From assembly GCA_944320295.1 (NCBI GenBank), contig CALUGY010000056.1, positions 1 through 61,184 on the forward strand: DNA of 61,184 nucleotides, in the 5' to 3' direction. Source of the stretch: an uncultured Bacteroides sp. Its GTDB lineage: Bacteria > Bacteroidota > Bacteroidia > Bacteroidales > Bacteroidaceae. The notes below the pieces were generated by a model. That model was not told the origin of the DNA, did no database searches, and saw only the letters and a program-made list of their open reading frames with translations. How positions within the stretch are numbered: the stretch's first letter is position 1; every line of letters begins with the position of its first letter. The position numbers and the translations under genes were made by a program. Shown here one piece after another: positions 8,674 through 17,281 of the stretch.

Positions 8674-11556
8674 ATGAAAAAATGCATCGCAACCACTCTG
8701 ATTGTCCTGGCGGCCTGCCTGGGCGCCTTCGCACAATCCCAACCGAGGTATCTGACCCGAAACTACAAACCGGTGAATTCATATTGCTACAAAGCCGGAA
8801 GTGCCATGGAAATTTACGGAGGCCTCAAGTGGAGCAACGGTTTCTCCATAGGCAACACGGTCGGACCTTATAAAGCCGGATACGCCACATTCCGCGTGGG
8901 CGGACAATACGACAAGCTGACTTTTGTGCTGGGCTTGAAGAAAGGATCTTACGGCAGCGACCCGCGCATAGTCACCGTATATGCCGATGGCAAGAAGGTG
9001 ATGGACCAGGTGGTCCGCATGTATGGCATTCACCAACGCATGACGCTCGACATCAAGGGGGCGAACGAACTGAAATTCATGCTCACGAAAGGCGAAGGTA
9101 CAATCTGCTTTGCCGAAGTGGCGCTTTGGAAGGCCGGGGAAACACCCCGCGAAACCGGCAATCTGCTCTCTGGCAAACCGCAAAAGAAAATGCTGTTCAA
9201 GGACATCCTGCCCTACACGATGGAAAACCACTCGGCCTTGGAAGACGGAGGACATTGGTTAATCTCTCCCCAAAGCAAGTACAAGTCCGTCAGCGTGGGT
9301 AACAAGAAGTACAACTACGGCTTGGAAATGATAATGACCATGGCCATGATAGGTAATAACGAGGCGCAGACGCACCTCAACCTGCGTGGGCAATATGCCA
9401 CCCTGAGCTTCATAGCCGGCCCCGTCAATACGGGAAAGGCAAGCAACGGCGTAGGATGGATTACCATAAAGGGAGACGGAAAGATACTGCATGAATACGA
9501 GGTGAAGCAGGACGACATAGCCCGGCGCATCACGCTGGATGTCACCGGGGTTCACCAACTCTCATTCTTCAGCCAGCAGGAAAGCATGGGTCTCCACGGA
9601 GCCATAGTGGACGCATGGGTGTATCCGGCCGGTGAAGCCCCCGACACGAGCGAGGAAACCACAGTAAGCGAAGTGGATCCGCGCCTGAAACTCCTGCCCG
9701 ATGTGTGCAAACTCATCTCCAATATCCCTCCCTACTCCACGCGGAGCGATGTGGAATACCAAGTCTATACGGGCACGTCGGACTACATCACCTTCTCCAT
9801 GGGAGGCGTCAAGTTCAACGAAGGTTTCATCTTGTATGAGAAAGCCAGCTTCTGGGACGATAACCTGATATCGTATGCTGCCTTCGACTTGGGCAACGAG
9901 TTCGACTACGTGAGCTTCACGGCAGGCTACGTAGGCAAAAGCTGGGTGATGAACAACGACAAACTGCGCGTCTACGCCGACGACGAACTGATACTCGAAG
10001 CCCCGCTCAACGCAACGAGCCCGAATCAAGAATATGTCCTTCCGCTGAACAAGTGCCGCAAGCTGCGCTTCGAAAACGGCGGACAGGGCACCATGAACGT
10101 GGGCGCATACGGCGTGGCCGACTTGGTGGTGTACAGGGGCAAGCCCGTGGACAACGACCTCTTCCCCCACCCCGTTCCAGACTGTCCGTACGAAATAGAC
10201 CTGATTGACCTCGGTAAGCCGTATATACACTATGTAAGCACGGCACGGAGCGGCGTGTTCCATGATGGAAGCACCAAGAAGGAATACTTCACCCTACGCG
10301 ACGGGACCCGCCTTTACAAGGGCTTCATGCTACAGACCAGTACCCACTTCTCACTTGACCACGGTGTACTGTCCGGCACGGACAATACCATGGCGGCTAC
10401 GATAGGTGCCACGGCGGTAGGTTCGTCGTTCGTGGTGGCCGGGGCTGTGGGAAACACATTCGTGGGCAGCACGCTCGCCGGGGTGGCAGCCTTCATGATA
10501 TTGGCCGCAGGCGGCGAAGCGGTGGAAAATTCTTGTGCAGCATTCAACACCTACGGGCAATATAACAGCCTGACCTTTACGGTAGACTGCCTGCGAACAG
10601 CCGAAGACTCGCAATTGCTGGGGCCTGACACCTGGCAGGCAGACAAGAGCGAATACAAGGAAACGCTTCTGATTGGAGCCGACCAGGTGGTAGTGGCCGA
10701 ACTGTCGGTGTACGAGTCCATGAAACCGCAAACCATTACCGTACCCATCAACGGTTGCAAGCAACTGATGTTCTGGTTGGCCAATACCGCTGGAAATTCG
10801 GGACAATTCGTGTTCTACGACCTCAAACTGTCGAAAGATGCTTGCGAACTGGACATCCCGGAAGACGCACGCTCTACCCAGGCGGAAATAACATCTCCCA
10901 TCTGGAGCGGCAAGAGCATCACCACCCCCTGGCCACGGCAAAAAGCTACCGGGGCACAAACCATGGATACTTATTTCCGCGACTTGGCCATCGCCAGCGA
11001 AACGATAAATAAATGCCTGAAAGACTACGAGCCGGATTATGACATCTGCACGTATTACCTGGAGACCGAGGCCGGACAAACATGCAAGGCCATAAAGCTG
11101 AGGTACAAACCAGAAGAACCGGACGATGAAGGGACACTACTTCCCGGCCCCGGAAACCTCCGGGCACAAGTAGAGGGAGGTTTCCACTCCATCATCGAGA
11201 AACACAAAGAGTGCCACGATGCCATGACCCACCTGAACAAACTGAAAGGAGAGCTGACCGGCCTGACTGTGACACAAGCCTCCGCATATGTGGAATTGCC
11301 ATCGCTGGGCCTCGCCGCCATCAAGTACGGCAAACTAATGAAGCAAAGCGCCAAGACGCTGAAAGAACTGAAAACGGTGTTGGACGCCATGTGCGAAGAA
11401 AAGAAGCTGGAATGCCTGTTCCTCGACACCGTAATCGGCACGGCAATAAACATCGACGGGCGCCAATCATCGGAAAAAACCATATTCTGCCCGCTCTTCG
11501 ACGGTGAAGTTCCACCGGAAGGCGACAAGATGATGGTAAGGAATTTCAGCCTGTAA
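8674..11556 (+). CDS. Large secreted protein with repeated NPCBM-like modules
   Basis: 960 residues from the ATG that begins a clear signal peptide (MKKCIATTLIVLAACLGAFAQ). At least three, probably four, beta-sandwich modules resembling the NPCBM carbohydrate-binding family follow, at about residues 45-155, 200-315, 365-490 and 540-730. Each has a Y-A/L-x-F/L-x-G-x-x-x-x-x-F strand, a xVYADGK or similar edge and a final W/VYR-like strand. The fourth is interrupted at about residues 573-617 by a Gly/Ala-rich hydrophobic stretch. The C-terminal ~200 residues are mostly helical with several Cys. No enzyme domain is visible. It stands alone as a monocistron with promoter elements upstream. The binding target is unknown. 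Confidence 0.6.
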   Translation: MKKCIATTLIVLAACLGAFAQSQPRYLTRNYKPVNSYCYKAGSAMEIYGGLKWSNGFSIGNTVGPYKAGYATFRVGGQYDKLTFVLGLKKGSYGSDPRIVTVYADGKKVMDQVVRMYGIHQRMTLDIKGANELKFMLTKGEGTICFAEVALWKAGETPRETGNLLSGKPQKKMLFKDILPYTMENHSALEDGGHWLISPQSKYKSVSVGNKKYNYGLEMIMTMAMIGNNEAQTHLNLRGQYATLSFIAGPVNTGKASNGVGWITIKGDGKILHEYEVKQDDIARRITLDVTGVHQLSFFSQQESMGLHGAIVDAWVYPAGEAPDTSEETTVSEVDPRLKLLPDVCKLISNIPPYSTRSDVEYQVYTGTSDYITFSMGGVKFNEGFILYEKASFWDDNLISYAAFDLGNEFDYVSFTAGYVGKSWVMNNDKLRVYADDELILEAPLNATSPNQEYVLPLNKCRKLRFENGGQGTMNVGAYGVADLVVYRGKPVDNDLFPHPVPDCPYEIDLIDLGKPYIHYVSTARSGVFHDGSTKKEYFTLRDGTRLYKGFMLQTSTHFSLDHGVLSGTDNTMAATIGATAVGSSFVVAGAVGNTFVGSTLAGVAAFMILAAGGEAVENSCAAFNTYGQYNSLTFTVDCLRTAEDSQLLGPDTWQADKSEYKETLLIGADQVVVAELSVYESMKPQTITVPINGCKQLMFWLANTAGNSGQFVFYDLKLSKDACELDIPEDARSTQAEITSPIWSGKSITTPWPRQKATGAQTMDTYFRDLAIASETINKCLKDYEPDYDICTYYLETEAGQTCKAIKLRYKPEEPDDEGTLLPGPGNLRAQVEGGFHSIIEKHKECHDAMTHLNKLKGELTGLTVTQASAYVELPSLGLAAIKYGKLMKQSAKTLKELKTVLDAMCEEKKLECLFLDTVIGTAINIDGRQSSEKTIFCPLFDGEVPPEGDKMMVRNFSL

Positions 11557-11657
11557 AAAAGCGGCGGCAAAACAATCGCGGTCTACAGGCAGAAATTGCA
11601 TCACGCCCGCAAAGAAGCGGTGCCCCTAAAACACGACAAGTAAACGGCAAAAATCAC

Positions 11658-11791
11658 AGACATATTGCGCCCGCGAGCCGGACATGTTCCGAGCGCGGGC
11701 GCAACACGTTGCGGGTACGGACGGAACATGTCGCGTCCGCAAGCGCAACGCGTTGCGTCTGCAAGCGCATCCGCGGGAAGCGACAACCGCG
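11658..11791. repeat. 22-bp palindrome-bearing tandem repeat, array B (about 6 units)
   Basis: The longest array. Central units begin GGACATGTTCCG, GCAACACGTTGC, GGAACATGTCGC and GCAACGCGTTGC with 21-22 bp period; the first and last units are degenerate. It lies downstream of the NPCBM-like gene. Confidence 0.85.
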
Positions 11792-11953
11792 TGTATATCA
11801 GTATTTTCCAGAATATCACACTAAAAATTCCACCCCATACTCACACCTAAAAGAACAGCCCCCGCCTCAACTCCGGGCAAAAAACACAGATTCAGCCCAA
11901 AGGAGAAGAAAACCACGCTTTTGCAGCACGAAAGAAAAAAAGATGCCTGCAAA

Positions 11954-11985
11954 TTTCGCCAGTCGCACCAAAACAACTATTTTTG
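11954..11985 (+). promoter_or_regulatory. Promoter of the TPR-ribH unit
   Basis: TATTTTTG at 11978-11985 fits TAnnTTTG, with TTTC at 11954-11957 as a weak -33 element 20 bp upstream. The start codon is 62 nt downstream. Confidence 0.5.
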
Positions 11986-12046
11986 CCAGTCGAAATGGCG
12001 GTAAGGCCGCACATAAAGAAATAATAACAAAAAGAACATATAGAAA

Positions 12047-12730
12047 ATGGCAGAACAAAAGAAGACGAACGAAGCCTTGAACGTGGAAGAAGCGTTGACC
12101 AAGTCGGAGGCTTTCCTCATCAAAAACAAAAAAGCAATCATCGGCGTCGTGGTTGCCGTAATCATCGTGATAGCAGGCATGATGTTGTACAAAAACCTCT
12201 ATTCTGAACCACGTGAAGCCAAAGCACAGGCCGCCTTGTTCAAAGGACAAGAATACTTCGAGGCCGACGACTACGAACAAGCCTTGAACGGCGACAGCAT
12301 AGGCTATGCCGGCTTCATCAAAGTAGCCGAAGAATACAGCGGTACCGATGCCGCCAATCTGGCCAAAGCCTACATGGGCATCTGCTATGCGAAATTGGGA
12401 AAGACGGAAGAAGCCATCCAAGCCCTGGACGGTTTCGACGGTGACGACCAGATGATTTCACCGGCCATCACCGGAGCCATCGGCAACTGCTACGCACAAT
12501 TAGGCAAGCTGGACCAAGCCGTCTCCACTCTGCTGAAAGCAGCCGACCAGGCCGACAACAACACGCTCAGCCCCATCTTCCTGATGCAAGCAGGCGAACT
12601 CCTGATGAACCAAGGCAAGTATGACGATGCCATCGCAGCCTATACCAAGGTAAAGGAGAAATACTTCCGTTCATTCCAAGCCGCCACCATCGACAAATAC
12701 ATCGAGAAGGCCAAGTTCTTGAAGAAATGA
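12047..12730 (+). CDS. Membrane-anchored tetratricopeptide repeat protein
   Basis: 227 residues. A short charged cytosolic N-terminus is followed by one transmembrane segment (residues 30-48, AIIGVVVAVIIVIAGMMLY) and a soluble region of at least four TPR-like helical hairpins (for example YMGICYAKLGKTEEAIQAL and NQGKYDDAIAAYTKV). The layout resembles YfgM-like proteins that assist SecYEG clients or envelope assembly, but this is inference. It lies upstream of ribH on the same strand, an arrangement I recall from other Bacteroidales. Confidence 0.85.
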   Translation: MAEQKKTNEALNVEEALTKSEAFLIKNKKAIIGVVVAVIIVIAGMMLYKNLYSEPREAKAQAALFKGQEYFEADDYEQALNGDSIGYAGFIKVAEEYSGTDAANLAKAYMGICYAKLGKTEEAIQALDGFDGDDQMISPAITGAIGNCYAQLGKLDQAVSTLLKAADQADNNTLSPIFLMQAGELLMNQGKYDDAIAAYTKVKEKYFRSFQAATIDKYIEKAKFLKK

Positions 12731-12780
12731 CATTCCATCTGTCGGCAGTCTGAACGCATGCCGGCATACAAATAGCGGAG

Positions 12781-12840
12781 CACGAGTTGCACGAAACACC
12801 GTCACGGAGGCATGTCCACGTGGAGTTCGCGCAATTCGTG
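12781..12840. other. Imperfect hairpin between the TPR gene and ribH
   Basis: Arms at 12781-12795 and 12826-12840 pair with two mismatches around a 30-nt loop. There is no T-run, so it is not a clear terminator, and the FMN riboswitch core is not recognisable. It could be an mRNA stability or attenuation element. Confidence 0.45.
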
Positions 12841-12872
12841 TTTCTTTTATGTAAAACCTCAACTTACACACT

Positions 12873-13367
12873 ATGGCAACAGCTTATCACAACCTGTCCG
12901 ATTACGACTTCAACTCCGTACCCGATGCAAGCGCCATGAAGTTCGGCATCGTGGTCTCCGAATGGAATCACAACATCACCGGTGCCCTGCTGGAGGGCGC
13001 GGTCAACACGCTGCAAAAGCACGGCGCAAAGCCGGAAAACATCCTGGTCAAAACCGTTCCGGGCAGCTTCGAACTGACATTCGGTTCAGCCCAACTCATC
13101 AAACATACCGACGTGGATGCCGTCATAGCCTTAGGCTGTGTGGTACGCGGTGACACGCCCCATTTCGACTATGTATGTATGGGTGCCACGCAAGGCATCA
13201 CCTCCCTGAACGAAAAAGGCGACACGCCCGTCATCTACGGCTTAATCACCACAAACTCTATGCAGCAAGCCGAAGACAGGGCCGGCGGAAAACTGGGCAA
13301 CAAAGGAGACGAATGCGCAGTAACCGCAATAAAAATGATAGATTTTGCTTGGAGTATCAAAAAATAA
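12873..13367 (+). CDS. ribH: 6,7-dimethyl-8-ribityllumazine synthase
   Basis: 164-residue cytosolic enzyme of riboflavin synthesis. It condenses 5-amino-6-ribitylaminouracil with 3,4-dihydroxy-2-butanone 4-phosphate, usually as a large capsid-like oligomer. The family motifs are in order: the substrate pocket [15 protein letters not shown] near residue 30, VPGSFELTF, and the catalytic-loop [18 protein letters not shown], with the C-terminal [12 protein letters not shown]. The length is typical. It is followed by tRNA genes with their own promoter, which lies within and just after its 3' end. Confidence 0.97.
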   Translation: MATAYHNLSDYDFNSVPDASAMKFGIVVSEWNHNITGALLEGAVNTLQKHGAKPENILVKTVPGSFELTFGSAQLIKHTDVDAVIALGCVVRGDTPHFDYVCMGATQGITSLNEKGDTPVIYGLITTNSMQQAEDRAGGKLGNKGDECAVTAIKMIDFAWSIKK

Positions 13368-13378
13368 CCGTATCTTTG
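13348..13378 (+). promoter_or_regulatory. Promoter of the tRNA-Tyr/tRNA-Gly unit
   Basis: CTTG at 13348-13351, a 19-bp spacer and TATCTTTG at 13371-13378, a very good match to the Bacteroidetes consensus. It overlaps the ribH 3' end and lies 49 nt before the mature tRNA-Tyr. Confidence 0.75.
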
Positions 13379-13426
13379 CACCGCAATTAAGGATTAAGCC
13401 ACTCGGCGAGATCCGGTTGCGGGAAT

Positions 13427-13509
13427 GGGCAAATACCAGAGTGGCCAAATGGGGCAGACTGTAAATCTGCTGGCTTACGCCTTCGGTGGTTCGAATCCAT
13501 CTTTGCCCA
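13427..13509 (+). tRNA. tRNA-Tyr (anticodon GTA)
   Basis: Acceptor arms GGGCAAA and TTTGCCC pair perfectly. The anticodon loop CTGTAAA places GTA at 13461-13463. A long class II variable arm and a T-loop TTCGAAT are present. CCA is not encoded. It is separated from the next tRNA by 9 nt. Confidence 0.96.
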
Positions 13510-13518
13510 CACAAGATT

Positions 13519-13591
13519 GCGGAAGTAGCTCAGTTGATAGAGCATTAGCCTTCCAAGCTGAGGGTCGCGGGTTTGAGTCCCGTCTTCCGCT
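13519..13591 (+). tRNA. tRNA-Gly (anticodon TCC)
   Basis: Acceptor arms GCGGAAG and CTTCCGC pair perfectly. The anticodon stem TTAGC/GCTGA closes the loop CTTCCAA with TCC at 13552-13554. The T-arm has GTTTGAGTC. CCA follows in the DNA at 13592-13594. It is co-transcribed with tRNA-Tyr. Confidence 0.96.
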
Positions 13592-13598
13592 CCATAGG

Positions 13599-13640
13599 AG
13601 AAGAGGAGTATCGGTAGCGATATTCCTCTTCTTGTTTTTT
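13599..13640 (+). terminator. Terminator of the tRNA unit
   Basis: A 13-bp stem (AAGAGGAGTATCG with CGATATTCCTCTT), loop GTAG, followed by CTTGTTTTTT. Confidence 0.88.
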
Positions 13641-13719
13641 ATATGGAACAGGATTACAGTACAATATGCCTGAAGCGACCTTACATGTCCTAATCCATCT
13701 TATTTTAAGTGGCCGCAAA

Positions 13720-13751
13720 ATTGCCAAATCCTGCCAAACAAATTATCTTTG
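13720..13751 (+). promoter_or_regulatory. Promoter of the DUF6621-like gene
   Basis: ATTG ending at 13723, 20 bp, then TATCTTTG at 13744-13751. The ATG is 69 nt downstream. Confidence 0.6.
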
Positions 13752-13819
13752 CAGGAAGAACCGGGACGCTGGGGCATCCGTTTTCACAGGAAAAGCACAA
13801 GCGTCAAAAACCACAGCGT

Positions 13820-14434
13820 ATGAACACGGACATTAAATTCGCAGCGAACGTGATTCTGATAGACACGGAATTCCTGAACAATACGATACACGAAATACGT
13901 CAAGTCTTAAGCGAACGGATAGGCAGGCCGTTGCCGCCGCTCGACTTGGTGCAATGGGCAACGTGCCTGCTGCTGGACGGCGGATTGTGCGGCAGCGACA
14001 ATGAAACACAGATACTGCTGGTACACCCCAACAAACAAGACATGCGCCTGACCGACTGCACACCCGACTCCTTGAACGAATTGGACGGAAAAGCCTGCTC
14101 CACCCCATTGGGAGAATTTTCGTTCACATGTGTGACGGACGAGGGACTTGTACCGCACGAACACCTGTACCTTGACCTGGCCACATTGTTGCTCAACGCG
14201 GAGGGTACGGAATGCCTGCTGTTTGTCCCCTCCACCCAAATACCCGCCGACGAACTGGTAAAGACCATCAGGCAAGCACAGAAGGAAACCAAGGATGGCG
14301 GCACTTCCACCACGCCCGCCCACATCTGTTGGAGCAGCATGATGCCTCCGCAAAGCGACCTTCCCTGCGCATGGATTCCAGCCGCCTACTCGCTGGCACA
14401 CACCTTCGGCATCAAAGAAAACGAAATGAAATAA
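13820..14434 (+). CDS. DUF6621-like protein of unknown function
   Basis: 204 residues from the ATG at 13820; an in-frame start at 13709 would place the promoter inside the gene. The sequence MNTDIKFAANVILIDTEFLN and the later GEFSFTCVTDEG block resemble a Bacteroidales family that I recall as DUF6621; the name is tentative. No signal peptide or membrane segment is seen, so it is probably cytosolic. The LysR gene begins 6 nt after its stop, so the two form an operon. Confidence 0.65.
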   Translation: MNTDIKFAANVILIDTEFLNNTIHEIRQVLSERIGRPLPPLDLVQWATCLLLDGGLCGSDNETQILLVHPNKQDMRLTDCTPDSLNELDGKACSTPLGEFSFTCVTDEGLVPHEHLYLDLATLLLNAEGTECLLFVPSTQIPADELVKTIRQAQKETKDGGTSTTPAHICWSSMMPPQSDLPCAWIPAAYSLAHTFGIKENEMK

Positions 14435-14440
14435 TACGCC

Positions 14441-15334
14441 ATGAACGACTTCCGCCTGAAAGTATTCCTGTCCGTGGCCAAGAACCTGAGTTTCACAAAG
14501 GCTTCGCGCGAACTGTTCATCACTCAGCCGGCCATCACCAAGCACATACGCGAACTGGAAACGACCTACGGCATCCGTCTGTTCGAACGCCAAGGCAACC
14601 GCATCACGCTGACCAACGCCGGGCGCGTGATGCAGGAGCATTGCGAGCGCATACTGGACGACTATAAACGCCTGGCCTACGAGATGAACCTTCTACAAAA
14701 CCACTACGCCGGAGAGCTGCGACTCGGAGCCAGCACCACCATCGCGCAATACGTGCTTCCGCCCATCTTGGGAGCGTTCATCCGTAAGTTCCCGCAAGTG
14801 GAGCTGTCGCTGCTGAACGGCAACTCGCGCGAAGTGGAAGAGGCTTTGCGCCAACACCGCATAGACGTGGGACTGGTGGAAGGCATTTACCGGATGCCCA
14901 ACCTGAAATACACCCCCTTCCTGCAAGACGAACTGGTAGCCGTGGTGCACACGCGCAGCAAGCTCCGCATCCCCGACGAAATCAGCGTGCACGACCTGGC
15001 ACATATCCCCTTGGTGTTGCGCGAACGCGGTTCGGGCACGCTGGACGTCATAGAGCAGGCGCTTGCCACGCATGACATCAAGCTGTCGTCGCTCCACGTG
15101 CTGATGTACCTGGGCAGCACGGAAAGCATCAAGCTGTTCCTGGAACACGCCGACTGTATGGGCATCGTGTCCGTACGCTCCATCTGCCGCGAGCTGCTCG
15201 AAGGCACCTTCCGCGTGGTCGAGATAAAAGACATGCCCATGTACCGCGACTTCTGTTTCGTGGGCCTGCAAGGCCCGGAAGAGGGCCTGCCGCAAGCCTT
15301 CATGCGGTTCGCCATGCACGAAGAGGAAGTGTAA
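14441..15334 (+). CDS. LysR-family transcriptional regulator
   Basis: 297 residues. The N-terminal winged helix-turn-helix (about 1-60: SVAKNLSFTKASRELFITQPAITKHI) is followed by a LysR effector-binding domain (about 90-290). It is convergent with the YeiH-type transporter gene just downstream. LysR regulators next to yeiH-type genes are common, so control of that transporter, possibly by a sulfur compound or cysteine precursor, is a reasonable inference. It is co-transcribed with the DUF6621-like gene. Confidence 0.92.
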   Translation: MNDFRLKVFLSVAKNLSFTKASRELFITQPAITKHIRELETTYGIRLFERQGNRITLTNAGRVMQEHCERILDDYKRLAYEMNLLQNHYAGELRLGASTTIAQYVLPPILGAFIRKFPQVELSLLNGNSREVEEALRQHRIDVGLVEGIYRMPNLKYTPFLQDELVAVVHTRSKLRIPDEISVHDLAHIPLVLRERGSGTLDVIEQALATHDIKLSSLHVLMYLGSTESIKLFLEHADCMGIVSVRSICRELLEGTFRVVEIKDMPMYRDFCFVGLQGPEEGLPQAFMRFAMHEEEV

Positions 15335-15374
15335 AACATCCCATCGATATCTTTCTGATATACAAGCCTTAGAC

Positions 15375-15462
15375 GCAACATGTCGCGAGCGCGTACGGAA
15401 CATGTACGGACCGCGCCCGCAACGCGTTGCGTCCACGGACCGTACACGTTGCGCCCGACGAG
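15375..15462. repeat. 22-bp palindrome-bearing tandem repeat, array C (4 units)
   Basis: Four 22-bp units starting GCAACATGTCGC, GGAACATGTACG, GCAACGCGTTGC and CGTACACGTTGC, between the converging 3' ends of the LysR and YeiH genes. Confidence 0.85.
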
Positions 15463-15482
15463 GGCATATATCCCAAGAAAAA

Positions 15483-16508
15483 TCAGAACCAATAAATGTA
15501 GGCCAGCGTGGCCACGCTGATAACCACCCACAGCAACACGCCTTGCACAAGGGGCTTGATTCCCACGGACTTCAGCACGTCACGCGACAGGGAGGCACCG
15601 ATAAAGAACAGCGTCACGGTCAGCATCTTACGGGCAAAGTCGTTGATTCCCGCCCCGATGGCTTGCCCCACAGGCGTCGTGCCGAGCACGTAGGTGTTGA
15701 ACACCATGGCCAGTATGAAGAAGAAGATGAACCAAGGGATGCTGATTCGCTGCCCCTTGCTTTTGAAAATGAACGAGGTGGCAATGGCCATCGGGATAAT
15801 CCACAGCGCGCGCGTCAGCTTGATGGTGGTGGCCACCTCGAGGGCTTCCTCACCATAGGCTGCCCCCGCGCCCACCACCGAACTGGTGTCGTGTATGGCA
15901 ATGGCAGCCCACGTACCGAACTCGTGCTGCGACATGCCCAGCGCATGGCCTATGACGGGAAAGACGAACAAGGCCACGGCGTTCAGGATGAAGATGGTGC
16001 CCAAGGCCACGGACATTTCGCCGTCGTTGGCCTTGATGACCGGTCCCACGGCCGCAATGGCGCTTCCGCCGCAGATGGCCGTGCCCGAGCTGACGAGATA
16101 CGACGTGTTGCGGTCCACCTTCAGGAACTTCCGCCCGATGAACCAACCGATTACCAGCGTACCCACTACTGAGATGATGGTAAACTCCATGCCCTCCTTG
16201 CCCGAAGCCAGCGAAGCTTGCAGGTTCATGCCGAAGCCCAATCCCACCACGGAGTATTGCAACAGGTATTTCGACATCTTCTTATTGAACTTGGGATGCG
16301 CCTGCCCGCACAGCAAGGCGAAAGCCAGCCCGGCAAACAGGGCCACGGGCGGAGTGACCCACGCGCCGCAAGCCTGCATGCCCGGCACATAGTCCAGCAT
16401 GAGCAAGATGAACAACACGGCCAGCAGGCCGGTATAAATACGCTTTCTTTTTGCCTGCAAGAAAGGCAGGCGTGCCGCGACACTCGTCGTTGTTTGTTGT
16501 GAAGTCAT
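15483..16508 (-). CDS. YeiH family (UPF0324) putative sulfate exporter
   Basis: 341-residue inner-membrane protein with about ten hydrophobic helices. The family blocks SSGTAICGGSAIAA and IAIHDTSSVVGAGAAYG are conserved. Members are called putative sulfate or sulfite exporters, but the substrate is not firmly established. It is divergent from the GNAT gene and convergent with the LysR gene. A TACTTTTG element lies 58-65 nt upstream of its start. Confidence 0.9.
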   Translation of the reverse strand: MTSQQTTTSVAARLPFLQAKRKRIYTGLLAVLFILLMLDYVPGMQACGAWVTPPVALFAGLAFALLCGQAHPKFNKKMSKYLLQYSVVGLGFGMNLQASLASGKEGMEFTIISVVGTLVIGWFIGRKFLKVDRNTSYLVSSGTAICGGSAIAAVGPVIKANDGEMSVALGTIFILNAVALFVFPVIGHALGMSQHEFGTWAAIAIHDTSSVVGAGAAYGEEALEVATTIKLTRALWIIPMAIATSFIFKSKGQRISIPWFIFFFILAMVFNTYVLGTTPVGQAIGAGINDFARKMLTVTLFFIGASLSRDVLKSVGIKPLVQGVLLWVVISVATLAYIYWF

Positions 16509-16565
16509 ACTTTCTTTTCCGTTTACAATTCATACAGGCCGCGTGCGGCCCGCGTTTTCCGGATG

Positions 16566-16573
16566 CAAAAGTA
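16566..16573 (-). promoter_or_regulatory. -7 element for the YeiH-type gene
   Basis: Minus-strand TACTTTTG fits TAnnTTTG. A TTG at 16595-16597 lies 21 bp upstream as a possible -33. Confidence 0.5.
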
Positions 16574-16647
16574 CAGCTTCCACCACACATGTACCAATCG
16601 TTTCTTTTTATCACTCATAACCTGCGGTTATAGTACGACGGCACGCC

Positions 16648-17145
16648 TTAAAGTAGCAGTTCAAAATCCACCACGTCCAGCCACCGCCCGAACTTACGCC
16701 CCACCTCGGCATAGCGCGCCACTTGGCGGAATCCCAGCTTGCGGTGCAAGGCACAACTGGCCTCGTTCTCCGCCGTCACGCAGGCTATCAAGGCATGGCA
16801 GTCCAAGGCGCGGCACTCCCCGATGAGACGCCGCATCAGCCTGAAGCCCACACCCTTGCCCGTATGGCGGGGCGAAAGGTAGACGGCGACCTCCAGCGTA
16901 TGCCGGTAAGCGGCACGCACCTGCCACAGGTGGGTATAACAGTATCCCGCCACCTCGCCATCCACCTCGCACACCAGACAGGGGAATGACGCGGCAATGT
17001 CCGAGAGGCGTCGGCGCATCTCGTCCTCAGTTACCGGCTCCGTTTCAAACGTAGCCGTACTGTGCCGGATGTAGTGATTATAAATGTCCGTTATCGCCCC
17101 GATATCAGCGTCGGACAGGGGGCGTATGGTTCCCAGATCTGTCAT
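16648..17145 (-). CDS. GNAT N-acetyltransferase, phosphinothricin acetyltransferase-like
   Basis: 165-residue acetyl-CoA-dependent N-acetyltransferase. It begins with IRPLSDADIGAITDIYNHYI, typical of the Pat/MddA branch, and carries the acetyl-CoA pyrophosphate loop RHTGKGVGFRLM and the final HRKLGFRQVARYAEVG segment. The substrate is probably an amino acid or a methionine sulfoximine-like compound, but it cannot be read from sequence. It lies downstream of recA on the same strand after a structured spacer. Confidence 0.87.
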   Translation of the reverse strand: MTDLGTIRPLSDADIGAITDIYNHYIRHSTATFETEPVTEDEMRRRLSDIAASFPCLVCEVDGEVAGYCYTHLWQVRAAYRHTLEVAVYLSPRHTGKGVGFRLMRRLIGECRALDCHALIACVTAENEASCALHRKLGFRQVARYAEVGRKFGRWLDVVDFELLL

Positions 17146-17168
17146 GCGGTTTCACTTTTTATAAAAGA

Positions 17169-17232
17169 CACGGGCTGCATGGGGACGACGGAGGGTGTTT
17201 CCCTGTACTCCGCATATCCCGTGCAGCCCGTG
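17169..17232 (-). terminator. Structured spacer after recA
   Basis: Perfect 11-bp arms CACGGGCTGCA and TGCAGCCCGTG enclose a second small stem (CGGAG/CTCCG). On the minus strand only short T-runs follow, so termination is plausible but not certain. Confidence 0.5.
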
Positions 17233-17281
17233 CCCAGTCATATTGCGCGGCTTTCCGTTCCTTCCGGAAGGCATCGGCCGT

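Larger units (their letters stand above)
11557..12046. other. 490-bp intergenic region with repeat array B and TPR-gene promoter
   Basis: No credible gene. It holds the 22-bp repeat array at 11658-11791 and, near the downstream gene, a promoter-like TATTTTTG at 11978-11985. Confidence 0.7.

Noticed and set aside
11658-11791. CRISPR-like array
   Set aside because: The 22-bp units follow each other directly with degenerate linkers of ~10 bp, no unique 30-bp spacers and no cas genes; the palindromic core is itself the repeated element.
12731-12872. FMN riboswitch upstream of ribH
   Set aside because: Only an imperfect hairpin is present; the conserved riboswitch core could not be found in the 142-nt spacer.
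14441-15334. LysR protein as regulator of the arabinan locus
   Set aside because: It lies about 20 kb away in a conserved housekeeping context next to a YeiH-type transporter, which is the more likely target.
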